Positions 33,241 through 41,279 of a stretch of DNA of 64,000 bases are shown here, piece by piece. The notes under the pieces were generated by a model. It saw only the letters and a list, made by a program, of their open reading frames with translations. It made no database searches and had not been told where the DNA came from. The first letter of the stretch is position 1. Each line of letters starts with the position of its first letter. The position numbers and the translations under genes are program-made. Source of the DNA: Micromonosporaceae bacterium KJ-029 (GTDB lineage Bacteria; Actinomycetota; Actinomycetes; Mycobacteriales; Micromonosporaceae); contig BIFP01000067.1 of NCBI GenBank assembly GCA_005402585.1, positions 186,001-250,000 of the forward strand, given 5' to 3'.

Positions 33241-33561
33241 GTGAGCAAGGAACGGGCCCGGCGTCGGGCGGCCCGCGAGGCGGAGGCGGCCCGGCGGCAG
33301 GTGGTCCGGGAACGTGCGCTCGCCCGCCGGGCCCGCCGCCGGGCGCTGGCCCGCCGGCTGGTGCCGGCCGTGCGCCGGGGCCGGACCGGACGGCTACTGA
33401 AGTACTCCCGGGGCGAACGGTCCGCCATCGTGGCGCTGACCCTGGCGGCGGTCATCCTGATCTGGACGCTCGTGCCCGATTTGGCGCTGCGCATCGGACT
33501 GGTCGCGCTGTTGCTGCTCGTACTGCCGGTGATCGTGGTGATCGCCCTGGACCGCCGTTGA
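33241..33561 (+). CDS. Small basic two-helix membrane protein in the his operon
   Basis: 106 aa. The first 60 residues are mostly Arg, Ala and Glu (RARRRAAREAEAARRQVV...), probably one long basic helix, followed by two membrane helices (AIVALTLAAVILIWTLVPDL and RIGLVALLLLVLPVIVVIAL). It lies between hisH and priA in the same orientation with 57- and 22-nt gaps. No family is recognised and a link with histidine synthesis is unsupported beyond location. Confidence 0.7.
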   Translation: MSKERARRRAAREAEAARRQVVRERALARRARRRALARRLVPAVRRGRTGRLLKYSRGERSAIVALTLAAVILIWTLVPDLALRIGLVALLLLVLPVIVVIALDRR

Positions 33562-33583
33562 CGAACGTGAGAGGACAAGACAC

Positions 33584-34309
33584 GTGAGCCTCACCCTGTT
33601 GCCCGCCGTGGACGTCGCCGACGGCCAGGCCGTCCGGCTCGTGCAGGGCGCTGCGGGCAGCGAGACCACCTACGGCGACCCGCTGGAGGCCGCCCTGGCC
33701 TGGCAGCGCGACGGCGCCGAGTGGATCCACCTGGTCGACCTCGACGCCGCGTTCGGCCGGGGCTCCAACGCCGGGCTTCTCGCCGACGTGGTGCGCCGCC
33801 TCGACGTGCGGGTGGAACTGTCCGGCGGCATCCGCGACGACGCCTCGCTGCGCGCCGCGCTGGCGACCGGCGCCGCCCGGGTGAACATCGGCACCGCCGC
33901 GCTGGAGAATCCGGACTGGTGCGACCGGATCTGCGGCGAGTACGGCGACCGGGTCGCGATCGGGCTGGACGTGCGGGGTCGCACCCTGGCGGCCCGGGGG
34001 TGGACCCGGGACGGCGGCGACCTGTACGAGGTGCTGGAGCGACTCGACAAGGCCGGTGCCGCGCGATACGTGGTCACCGACATCACCAAGGACGGCACCA
34101 TGCGCGGGCCGAACCTGGACCTGCTGCGGGAGGTGTGCGCCCGGACCGACGCGCCGGTGATCGCCTCCGGCGGCGTCTCGACGCTGGACGACCTGCGCGC
34201 GCTGGCCACGCTGGAACCGATCGGGGTGGAGGGCGTGATCGCGGGAAAGGCGCTCTACGCCGGAGCCTTCACCGTCGCCGAGGCCCTCCAAACCCTCACC
34301 GAGGTGTAA
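33584..34309 (+). CDS. priA: Phosphoribosyl isomerase PriA (bifunctional HisA/TrpF)
   Basis: 241 aa TIM barrel isomerising ProFAR in histidine synthesis and, in actinobacteria, also phosphoribosyl anthranilate in tryptophan synthesis. Catalytic aspartates are expected in LLPAVDVADGQAVRL and in DITKDGTMRGPNL. VELSGGIRDDASL and IASGGVSTLDDLRAL are phosphate-binding loops. The dual-function call rests on the taxonomic group and the absence of trpF from the trp genes at 51173-57110; single HisA activity cannot be excluded from sequence alone. GTG start after GAGAGGACAAG. Confidence 0.88.
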   Translation: MSLTLLPAVDVADGQAVRLVQGAAGSETTYGDPLEAALAWQRDGAEWIHLVDLDAAFGRGSNAGLLADVVRRLDVRVELSGGIRDDASLRAALATGAARVNIGTAALENPDWCDRICGEYGDRVAIGLDVRGRTLAARGWTRDGGDLYEVLERLDKAGAARYVVTDITKDGTMRGPNLDLLREVCARTDAPVIASGGVSTLDDLRALATLEPIGVEGVIAGKALYAGAFTVAEALQTLTEV

Positions 34310-34359
34310 GGAAGGGCCCCCTGTTAACGCCTGAGGTAGAGGAAGGGCCCCCTGTTAAC
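34310..34359. repeat. Two copies of a 19-bp intergenic repeat between priA and hisF
   Basis: GGAAGGGCCCCCTGTTAAC occurs identically at 34310-34328 and 34341-34359. Each contains the palindromes GGGCCC and GTTAAC. The first copy begins at the base after the priA TAA stop. The 12-bp spacer is unrelated. Function unknown; it looks like a dispersed repeat of this group of bacteria. Confidence 0.75.
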
Positions 34360-34412
34360 ACCGCAGCCGGTGCGGGGCCGGGCGCACGGCTCGGCGTGCC
34401 GACGCGAGGCGA

Positions 34413-34418
34413 TAGGCT
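34413..34418 (+). promoter_or_regulatory. -10 element of hisF, leaderless type
   Basis: TAGGCT, 6 nt before the hisF ATG, suggesting that hisF has its own transcript separate from the hisD-priA operon. Confidence 0.5.
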
Positions 34419-34424
34419 CTTGTC

Positions 34425-35192
34425 ATGACGGTCGCGGTGCGGGTGATCCCCTGTCTCGACGTGGACGCCGGTCGCGTGGTCAAGGGGGTCAACTTCCTCG
34501 ACCTGCGCGATGCCGGCGACCCGGTCGAGTTGGCGGCGGCGTACGACCGGGCCGGCGCGGACGAGCTGACCTTCCTCGATGTCACCGCCTCGTCCAGCGA
34601 CCGGGGCACGATGCTCGACGTGGTCCGGCGTACCGCCGAGTCGGTCTTCATCCCGCTGACCGTCGGCGGCGGTGTCCGCACGGTGGCCGACGTGGACACC
34701 CTGCTGCGCGCCGGCGCCGACAAGGTCGGGGTGAACACAGCGGCGATCGCCCGGCCCGAGCTGATCGCGGAGATCGCGGACCGGTTCGGCCGGCAGGTGC
34801 TGGTGCTCTCCCTGGACGTGCGGCGTGCCCCGGCCGGTACCACCTCCAGCGGCTTCGAGGTCACCACCCACGGCGGCCGGCGGGGCACCGGGCTCGACGC
34901 GGTGCGGTGGGCGCGGCGCGGCGCGGCGCTGGGCGCCGGGGAGATCCTGCTGAACTCGATGGACGCCGACGGCACCAAGGCCGGCTTCGACCTCGAACTG
35001 ATCGACGCGGTGCGCCGGGTGGTCGACGTGCCCGTGGTGGCCAGCGGCGGCGCGGGCGAGGTGGCCCACTTTCCGCCGGCGATCGGCGCTGGCGCCGACG
35101 CGGTGCTCGCCGCCAGCGTGTTCCACTTCGGGGAACTGACCGTCGCCGAGGTCAAGGACGCACTGCGCGGCGCGGGTCACCCCGTCCGCTGA
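34425..35192 (+). CDS. hisF: Imidazole glycerol phosphate synthase cyclase subunit HisF
   Basis: 255 aa TIM barrel forming imidazole glycerol phosphate and AICAR with HisH. Catalytic Asp residues are in VIPCLDVDAGRVVKGVNF and LLNSMDADGTKAGFD. FIPLTVGGGVRTVADV and VVASGGAGEVAHFPPAI are phosphate loops. It begins about 115 nt after priA, behind the 19-bp repeats, and has its own predicted -10. hisG, hisE and hisN are not in the window; hisI is at 50748. Confidence 0.96.
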   Translation: MTVAVRVIPCLDVDAGRVVKGVNFLDLRDAGDPVELAAAYDRAGADELTFLDVTASSSDRGTMLDVVRRTAESVFIPLTVGGGVRTVADVDTLLRAGADKVGVNTAAIARPELIAEIADRFGRQVLVLSLDVRRAPAGTTSSGFEVTTHGGRRGTGLDAVRWARRGAALGAGEILLNSMDADGTKAGFDLELIDAVRRVVDVPVVASGGAGEVAHFPPAIGAGADAVLAASVFHFGELTVAEVKDALRGAGHPVR

Positions 35193-35274
35193 CACCCCAG
35201 GCGGCCACGCGCCGTGCCGGCTCCGCCCCGGCCCGGCGGATCGCCCCGACCTCCGACGGAACGTGTCTGGGTGG

Positions 35275-35443
35275 CTAAGAGAGACCGGCAATAGGACTGG
35301 CGGGGCTGCGGCGCGCCCTGGCACTTCGGCTGGCGGCGTTGTCGTCGTCGGCCATGCGACACCGGCATGGCCTCCTGCTCCGCCTTGCCACCCGCGGCCA
35401 GGACCCGCCTCGCCTCCACCGCCCTATCGCCGGTCTCTCTTAG
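35275..35443. mobile_element. MITE-like element with 21-bp terminal inverted repeats
   Basis: The ends 35275-35295 and 35423-35443 are inverted repeats matching at 20 of 21 positions (core AGAGAGACCGGC). They enclose 127 bp with no gene. Counting one base in, both ends show TA, as expected of TA target duplication by IS630/Tc1-mariner-type transposases, so the element may be 35276-35442. No transposase is encoded, making it a non-autonomous element. The stop codon of the neighbouring minus-strand gene lies in its right end. The remaining 35193-35274 shows nothing. Confidence 0.75.
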
Positions 35444-35901
35444 CTCCGGCCGGAGTGGCCTTCGGGGGAGCGCCGCGGCATCGGGATGGACCGGACCAGG
35501 TACTCCTGCACGGCAGCCGCGTGCTCGGCCTCGTCGAGGTGCCACTCCGCGCTGCCCGGCGCGTGCCGGCGGCTGAGCACGCCCTGGACGGTGTCGACGG
35601 TGGTGGCCAGGCCAGCGCTGGGCCGCGACCGCCAGAGCCGCTCGCCGTCGGGGGTGATCCGGAACCACCCGTCGGAGACGTCCACCAGGCCCGCGCCGAG
35701 CAACCGCCGGATCGCCTCCTCGATGTCGTGCCTCCCGGGGATCGTCCGGTCGAGGTGGTCGGCGGTGGAGAGCACGTCGGCGAGGCGTACGCCCTCGGGA
35801 CGGCGGGTGGTCGGGGATCGCCGGTGCCGTCCCGCACCGCTGGCGATCACCAACGAAACGAAGATCCATGCGTCGGTACGCCGCCAGGTGTTCTCCCCCA
35901 T
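35440..35901 (-). CDS. Winged-helix-like hypothetical protein, 3' end in the MITE
   Basis: 153 aa. The central part (DVLSTADHLDRTIPGRHDIEEAIRRLLGAGLVDVSDGWFRITPDGERLWRS) has the pattern of a winged-helix domain with a wing strand, but no regulator family is identified. The TAA stop is supplied by the terminal repeat of the adjacent element, so the original C-terminus may have been lost or replaced. ATG 35901 (MGENTWRRTDAW) is preferred; a TTG ten codons upstream is possible. Not clearly coupled to any neighbour. Confidence 0.6.
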   Translation of the reverse strand: MGENTWRRTDAWIFVSLVIASGAGRHRRSPTTRRPEGVRLADVLSTADHLDRTIPGRHDIEEAIRRLLGAGLVDVSDGWFRITPDGERLWRSRPSAGLATTVDTVQGVLSRRHAPGSAEWHLDEAEHAAAVQEYLVRSIPMPRRSPEGHSGRS

Positions 35902-36027
35902 GCGGAGATTCTGCCGGGCGACCCGGCTCAAGAAAACACCACCTGCCCCATTACGACGCGGAGTGACGTTGTGCCGGTGCAGGGGTGACCCAGAGTGGCC
36001 GGAGGCGGGGTGCGATTCGTGGCGTCG

Positions 36028-36681
36028 TCAGTTGGCCGGCGCCGCCTCGACCGCCTCCGCCGCCGGCGGGATCGGCTCGGGAACGTCGAAGATCGGCAGG
36101 AACAGCTGGGCCAGCGGTCCGATGGACAGCGCGTAGGCGATCGTGCCGATGCCGATCGTCCCGCCTAGCAGCGCGCCCACGGCCAGCACCGCGATCTCGA
36201 TGACGGTGCGGACGAGGCGCAGTGACCGGCCGGGCCGGCGGGCGACGAAGCCGGTCATCAGGCCGTCCCGCGGGCCGGGGCCGAGCCGGGCGCCGAGGTA
36301 GAGCGCGGTGGCCACGCCGTTGCCGACGATGCCGCAGACCAGCAGCGGGATCCGGGTGGCGAGCGCCCCGCCGGGCGGCAGCAGGGCCAGGGTCGCGTCG
36401 ACCGCCAGGCCGACCACCACGACGTTGGCCAGGGTGCCGATGCCGGGGCGTTGCCGCAGCGGGATCCAGGCCAGCAGCACCAGTACGCCCACCGCGATGA
36501 CCACGGTGCCCATCGTCAGCCCGGTCAGCTGGGCGAGCCCCTGGTGGAACACGTCCCAGGGGTTCAGGCCGAGCCCGGAGCGGATCATCAGCGCCATGCT
36601 GACGCCGTAGAGGGAGAGCCCGACGAAAAGCTGCGTGAGTCGCCGGATCGGGCGGTGCCGGAGGTTGCCAATCATTGTCAC
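36028..36681 (-). CDS. YczE/YitT-type membrane protein
   Basis: 217 aa integral membrane protein with about five or six hydrophobic segments. RLTQLFVGLSLYGVSMALMIRSGLGLNPWDVFHQGLAQLTG near the start and GPGPRDGLMTGFVARRPGRSLRLVRT later are typical of the YczE family. Such genes commonly stand next to a MocR-type regulator, as here, where they are divergent across a short shared regulatory region. GTG 36681 is chosen because TAGGGT lies 7 nt upstream. The substrate or role of the family is not known. Confidence 0.85.
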   Translation of the reverse strand: MTMIGNLRHRPIRRLTQLFVGLSLYGVSMALMIRSGLGLNPWDVFHQGLAQLTGLTMGTVVIAVGVLVLLAWIPLRQRPGIGTLANVVVVGLAVDATLALLPPGGALATRIPLLVCGIVGNGVATALYLGARLGPGPRDGLMTGFVARRPGRSLRLVRTVIEIAVLAVGALLGGTIGIGTIAYALSIGPLAQLFLPIFDVPEPIPPAAEAVEAAPAN

Positions 36682-36688
36682 CCATGCC

Positions 36689-36773
36689 ACCCTAGGGTCC
36701 AATTGGCGTCGATAAAGAGCCAATACGGGGGGAGTGGCCATGGCAAGTCAGGTGCGAGGGAGCCAATTGGCTC
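36689..36773. promoter_or_regulatory. Shared regulatory region of yczE-like gene and mocR-type gene
   Basis: Three related sites: CCAATTGGC (36699-36707), GAGCCAAT (36717-36724) and the perfect palindrome GAGCCAATTGGCTC (36760-36773), which lies inside the first codons of the regulator gene. The -10 of the yczE-like gene (TAGGGT, minus strand, 36689-36694) is next to the first site. The arrangement suits a MocR protein binding several half-sites to control both genes. Confidence 0.65.
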
Positions 36774-38197
36774 GTTTACTCGGGCAGTGGCACGCCCTTC
36801 CCGGCCGGCGCCGCAGCCCCGACTACGCGGCGCTGGCCGGCGCCGTACGCGGCCTGCTCGCCGACGGCCGGTTGCCGCTGGGCGTACGCCTGCCGGCCGA
36901 GCGTGACCTGGCCGAGGCGCTGCGGATCAGCCGTACCACCGTCACCGCCGCATACCGCGAACTGCGCGACAGCGGGCACCTGGCCAGCCGGCGCGGTGCG
37001 GGGAGCTGGACGATGCTGCCGAGGACCCACCGGGTGGCCAGCAACGGGCTGTGGATTCCGCTGGACGACCGGGACATGCTCGACCTCGGGGTGGCGGCGC
37101 TGGCCGCCCCGCCCGAGTTGTTGCCGGCCGCCCACGCCGCCGCCGAGGACCTGCCCCGCTACCTCGGCGGCGCCGGATACCACCCGATCGGGCTGATCGA
37201 GCTGCGGGAGGCGGTCGCCCAGGGGTACACCGACCGGGGCCTGCCCACCTCGCCCGACCAGATCATGGTCACCAACGGCACCCAGCACGCCCTGGACCTG
37301 GTACTGCGGCTGACCCTCGCCCCGGGCGGCGGGGTGCTGGTCGAGTCCCCGAGCTACCCCAACGCCCTCGCCGCGCTGTCCGCCCGGCGGGCCCGGATCA
37401 CCACCCACGGGCTGGCCGTGGACGAGAGCGGGTGGGACGCAGATCTGCTGCTCGGCACCCTCCGGCAGGTACGCCCCCGGGTGGGCTACCTGATCCCCGA
37501 CTTCCAGAACCCGACCGGCCACCTGATGCCGGCGGAACTGCGCGAGCGGCTGGTGTCCACCGCGCACGCCGTCGGCACCGACCTCGTGATCGACGAGTCC
37601 TTCGTGGACCTGCCGCTCGACGGCACCGTGCTGCCGCCGCCGACCGCGAGCTTCGACCGGCACTCCCGGGTGGTCAGCATCGGCGGGATGAGCAAGCCGT
37701 TCTGGGGCGGGCTGCGGATCGGCTGGATCCGCGCCTCCGCGCCGCAGGTGCAGCGGCTGGCCGCCGCGCGGGTCGGCGTCGACATGGCCAGCCCGGTGCT
37801 GGACCAACTCGTCGCCGTGCACCTGCTGGCCGCCGCGCCGGCCATCGCGGCGGCCCGGCGGGCGCAACTGGCTGTCCAGCGCGACGCGCTGCTCGGCGCG
37901 CTGGCCGACCGGCTGCCGGAATGGCGGGTCACCGTGCCGCGCGGCGGCGTGACCCTCTGGGCCGAGCTGGACGGGCCGATCTCCAGCGCGCTGGCGCGGG
38001 CGGCCGAGGAGGTCGGCGTACGCCTGGCGCCCGGTCCCCGGTTCGGCCTGGACGGCACCCTGGAGCGCTTCCTGCGGTTGCCGTTCACCCTGCCCGCCGC
38101 CGACCTGGTGGAGGCGGTCGGGCGGATCGCCGCGGTCCGCTACGACCTGGACCGGGCGGGCCTGCCCCGGTGGCGGGAGCCCAGCGTCATCGCCTGA
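36740..38197 (+). CDS. MocR/GntR-family regulator with aminotransferase domain (YczR type)
   Basis: 485 aa. The N-terminal winged helix of the GntR class (YAALAGAVRGLLADGRLPLGVRLPAERDLAEALRISRTTVTAAYRELRDSGHL) is joined to a fold-type I aminotransferase-like domain. The expected PLP lysine is Lys319 in GGMSKPFWGGLRIGW. Such proteins sense PLP or a related ligand and control neighbouring genes, here most likely the divergent yczE-like gene and itself. The ATG at MASQVRGS follows GGGGGGAG; a GTG two codons earlier is less likely. An operator-like palindrome sits within codons 7-12. Confidence 0.9.
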   Translation: MASQVRGSQLARLLGQWHALPGRRRSPDYAALAGAVRGLLADGRLPLGVRLPAERDLAEALRISRTTVTAAYRELRDSGHLASRRGAGSWTMLPRTHRVASNGLWIPLDDRDMLDLGVAALAAPPELLPAAHAAAEDLPRYLGGAGYHPIGLIELREAVAQGYTDRGLPTSPDQIMVTNGTQHALDLVLRLTLAPGGGVLVESPSYPNALAALSARRARITTHGLAVDESGWDADLLLGTLRQVRPRVGYLIPDFQNPTGHLMPAELRERLVSTAHAVGTDLVIDESFVDLPLDGTVLPPPTASFDRHSRVVSIGGMSKPFWGGLRIGWIRASAPQVQRLAAARVGVDMASPVLDQLVAVHLLAAAPAIAAARRAQLAVQRDALLGALADRLPEWRVTVPRGGVTLWAELDGPISSALARAAEEVGVRLAPGPRFGLDGTLERFLRLPFTLPAADLVEAVGRIAAVRYDLDRAGLPRWREPSVIA

Positions 38198-38263
38198 TCG
38201 TCGTACGGACCCGATCCGGCTGATCCACCGCCCGCGCTCGGTGGCGACCGGCAGACTGCCGGG

Positions 38264-39230
38264 GTGGACAGCGTCAGCGGAGTGCGATGGTCGCGCGGGG
38301 TGCGGCCCGGTGCTCCGGGCTCCCGCGCCACCCGCCTGGAACTCTTCTACGACCTGGTCTTCGTCTTCGCCTTTATCCGGGTCACCACGCTCACCGCCGA
38401 CAACCCCACCGCGCGGGCTGGTGCAGTGCCTGATCGTGTTCGGCGGGCCGGGCGAGATCGGACTGCGGCTGACGCTGTGGATCGCCGCGCTGCTGGTGGA
38501 GTACGGCACCGCATTGGCGTGGCCCGCCAGCGGCTGGACCGTGCTGTCGGCCGGCCACTGGGCGGAGCGACATGCCCTGATCGTGCTGGTGGCCCTCGGC
38601 GAGACGATCATCGCGTTGGGGCTGGCCGGAGGGTTCGCCGTCGGATCGCCGTTGAGTTGGCCGGTGATCGGCGCGGCGTTGCTCGCGGTGGCGGTGGTCG
38701 CCGCGCTGTGGTGGGCGTACTTCGACACCATGGCGCTGGCCCTGGAACAGGCGATGCACCGCACCCGGGACCGGCGGGCCCGGGCCGTGCTGGCCCGCGA
38801 CGCGTACACCTATCTGCACCTGCTCCTGGTCGCCGGCCCGGTCCTGTTCGCGCTCGGTCTCAAGGGGCTGATCGGTGGGCGCGCCGGGCCAGCCGCTCCC
38901 GGCGGCGAACTGCCGCTGTTCGAGCTGGTGGTGCTCTACGGCGGAGTGGCGATCTACCTGATCGCGTTGGCCGCGCTGGGCTGGCGGGTGCTGCGGGCGC
39001 TCCGTTGGCCGACGGTGGTCGCCGTGGTCGTCCTGGCCGGGCTGGCGCCGGTCGTCGCGCGGCTGCCGGAGCTGGCCGCCCTCGGGCTGCTCACCGTGGT
39101 CGTGGTGGCCGCAACCGTGGTGCAGACGATGGTGGACACCCCGCTGCGGCGGAGTGTTCGGGAGACAGCGTGGACAGAGCAGCTCGCCGCCGAGTCCGAG
39201 CAGACCAGCTGGCGTGGCCGCCACCTGTGA
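38264..39230 (+). pseudogene. Broken LtrA-family (low temperature requirement A) membrane protein gene
   Basis: The 5' part from GTG 38264 encodes TRLELFYDLVFVFAFIRVTTLTADNPTAR, the typical LtrA start. The reading frame then shifts near 38410-38416 (net loss of two or gain of one base in a GC run), and the family sequence continues in another frame as GLVQCLIVF. Directly after this it jumps to GGPGEIGLRLTLWIAALLVEYGTALAWP, so roughly 80-90 residues of the expected middle part seem to be missing. The remaining C-terminal frame is intact to 39230. Two separate lesions make a sequencing error unlikely as the sole cause. Confidence 0.75.
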
Positions 39231-39240
39231 CCCGGATGCG

Positions 39241-39278
39241 CGCCGGCCCCGCACCCGGGTCCAGGTGCGGGGCCGGCG
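39241..39278. terminator. Strong bidirectional hairpin between ltrA remnant and acyl-CoA ligase
   Basis: Perfect 15-bp stem CGCCGGCCCCGCACC (39241-39255) with 39264-39278, 8-nt loop, located between two converging genes. No long T-tract on either side, but the stability and position support a shared terminator. Confidence 0.75.
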
Positions 39279-39318
39279 GCGACGAACCGGGTCGCCGGTC
39301 GCCTGGGGCAGGCTGCCG

Positions 39319-41139
39319 TCAGAGCTCGGCGACGGTACCCGCGTACATCTTGTCGATCTCGGTGGAGAAGTTGCTCTCCACCCCGCGGCGCTTGATCTTC
39401 AGCGACGGGGTGATCTCGCCGTCCTCGATGGTCAGGTCACGCGGCAGGATGGTGACCTTCTTGATGGTCTCCCAGCGGTTGAGCTTGCCGTTGAGCTGGG
39501 CGACGTACTCCTCCACCATGGCCTCGGCCTCGGGCGAGGCGACGATCTCGGCGTACGGGCGGCCCTCCAGCGGGGTTCCGGCCGCCCAACCGGCGATGGC
39601 GTCCGGGTCCAGCGTGACCAGCATCGTGCAGAAGTTGCGCGCCTGGCCGATGACCACCGCCTGCGAGGTGTACGGGCAGGTCGCCTTGAACATGCCCTCG
39701 ATGTGCGACGGCGCGATGTACTTGCCGCCGGAGGTCTTGACCAGGTCCTTCTTCCGGTCGGTGATGCGCAGGTAGCCGTCGTCGTCGAGGGTGCCGATGT
39801 CGCCGGTGCGGAAGAAGCCGTCCTCGGTGAAGGCGGCGGCCGTCTCCTCGGGCAGGTTGTGGTAGCCCCGCATCACCGGCCGGCCCTTGATCAGGATCTC
39901 GCCGTCGGTGTCGATGCGGCACTCCAGGTCGCCCATCGCCTTGCCGACGGTGCCGATGCGCAGCCCGTCGGGCGGGTTGACGAAGTTGCCGGCGCTGCTC
40001 TCGGTCAGCCCGTAGCCCTCGGAGATCGGCAGGTTGGCCGCGGCGAAGAAGGTGGCGATCTCCGGGCTGAGCGGGGCCGCGCCCGACACCAGCACCCGCA
40101 TCCGCCCGCCGAGGCGGGCCTGGAGCTTGCTGAAGACCAGCTTCTCGGCCACCGCGTACTTGACCTTGAGGCCGCCGGGGACCGGCTTGCCGGCCTGCTC
40201 CAGGGCGACCTTCTCCTTGCCCACGCCCACGGCCCAGGCGAAGATCTTCGCCTTGGCGCCGCCGGCGTCCTGGGCGGTGGTCACCGACTTGTTGTAGACC
40301 TTCTCGAAGACCCGGGGTGCGCCGCACATCAGCGTCGGTTGGACCACCGAGAGCATCTCGACCAGCTTGTCGACCCGGCCGTCGACGTACGTCGGCATGC
40401 CGACGTGGGTGCTGCCGCAGAGCAGCGTCTTGCCGAACGAGTGGGACAGTGGGAGCCAGAGGTACTGCAGGTCGTCGTCGCGCAGCAGCCCAATCGCCTC
40501 CTGCGCCACGCCCTCCCAGCACCAGCCGGCGTGCAGCAGCTCGACGCCCTTGGGCCGGCCGGTGGTGCCGGAGGTGTAGATCAGGGTGGCCAGGTGCTCG
40601 GGAACGATGCCGGCCACGATCCGGTCGATCAGCTCCGGGTCCTCGGCGAGCCGCTGGGCGCCCTGCTCCTCCAGTTGGGCGAGGGTCAGCTGGGGCACCG
40701 CCGCCGACGGGTCGGGATCGCCGTCGAAGAGGACCACGTGGGTGAGCGCGGGTAGCTCCGCCCCGGCGATCTTCGCCGCCTGGTCCGGGTTCTCCGCGAA
40801 CAGCACCTTCGATCCGGAGTCGGCGATGATGTAGGTGGCGTCGTCCGGTTCGGTGGTCGGGTAGACAGTGGTCGTGGCGCCGCTGGCGCACATGATGCCG
40901 AAGTCGGCGATCACCCAGTCGAGCCGGGTGTTCGCCAGGATCGCCACCGGATCCTCCTGACCGACGCCCAGGCCGTGCAGGCCGGCGCCGACCGCCTTGG
41001 CCCGCTGGGCGACCTGTTCCCAGGTCAGCCAGACCGGCCCGGCCGGGCCGGGGTGGGCGAAAGCACGGCGGTCGGGGGTCGCCGCCACGCGCTTGAGGAA
41101 CATGTCAGGGATGGAACGGTACGGTACATCGAGAGCCAT
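39319..41139 (-). CDS. AMP-dependent long-chain fatty acid-CoA ligase (FadD15-like)
   Basis: 606 aa member of the adenylating enzyme superfamily, activating fatty acids to acyl-CoA. The AMP-binding signature is LIYTSGTTGRPKGVELLH; further motifs are GYGLTESSAG, the ATP-binding YHNLPEETAAAFTEDGFFRTGDIGTLDDDGYLRITDRKKDLVKTSGGKYI region (key residues G-D and D-R-K-K-D) and a C-terminal KTSGGKY-type lysine loop. Start at MALDVPYRSIPDMFLKR; the frame continues upstream without family similarity. It stands alone, converging on the ltrA remnant. Substrate chain length cannot be read from sequence. Confidence 0.9.
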   Translation of the reverse strand: MALDVPYRSIPDMFLKRVAATPDRRAFAHPGPAGPVWLTWEQVAQRAKAVGAGLHGLGVGQEDPVAILANTRLDWVIADFGIMCASGATTTVYPTTEPDDATYIIADSGSKVLFAENPDQAAKIAGAELPALTHVVLFDGDPDPSAAVPQLTLAQLEEQGAQRLAEDPELIDRIVAGIVPEHLATLIYTSGTTGRPKGVELLHAGWCWEGVAQEAIGLLRDDDLQYLWLPLSHSFGKTLLCGSTHVGMPTYVDGRVDKLVEMLSVVQPTLMCGAPRVFEKVYNKSVTTAQDAGGAKAKIFAWAVGVGKEKVALEQAGKPVPGGLKVKYAVAEKLVFSKLQARLGGRMRVLVSGAAPLSPEIATFFAAANLPISEGYGLTESSAGNFVNPPDGLRIGTVGKAMGDLECRIDTDGEILIKGRPVMRGYHNLPEETAAAFTEDGFFRTGDIGTLDDDGYLRITDRKKDLVKTSGGKYIAPSHIEGMFKATCPYTSQAVVIGQARNFCTMLVTLDPDAIAGWAAGTPLEGRPYAEIVASPEAEAMVEEYVAQLNGKLNRWETIKKVTILPRDLTIEDGEITPSLKIKRRGVESNFSTEIDKMYAGTVAEL

Positions 41140-41279
41140 CGCTGTAGCCGCCTTCGGGGGTGGAGGCGTGACGGTCGTCACGTCGGTGTTCGTTACCGAA
41201 GAGTATTGCCCGTGCCGGATGTAACGGCCAGCCCTGGCGATCAACCGCCGGCCCTGTCCCGGCAAATGGAACCGCTGTC

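Noticed and set aside
35275..35443. Element considered as an RNA gene or terminator
   Set aside because: The arms are separated by 127 bp of unpaired-looking sequence and have TA borders, which fits a mobile element better than a terminator.
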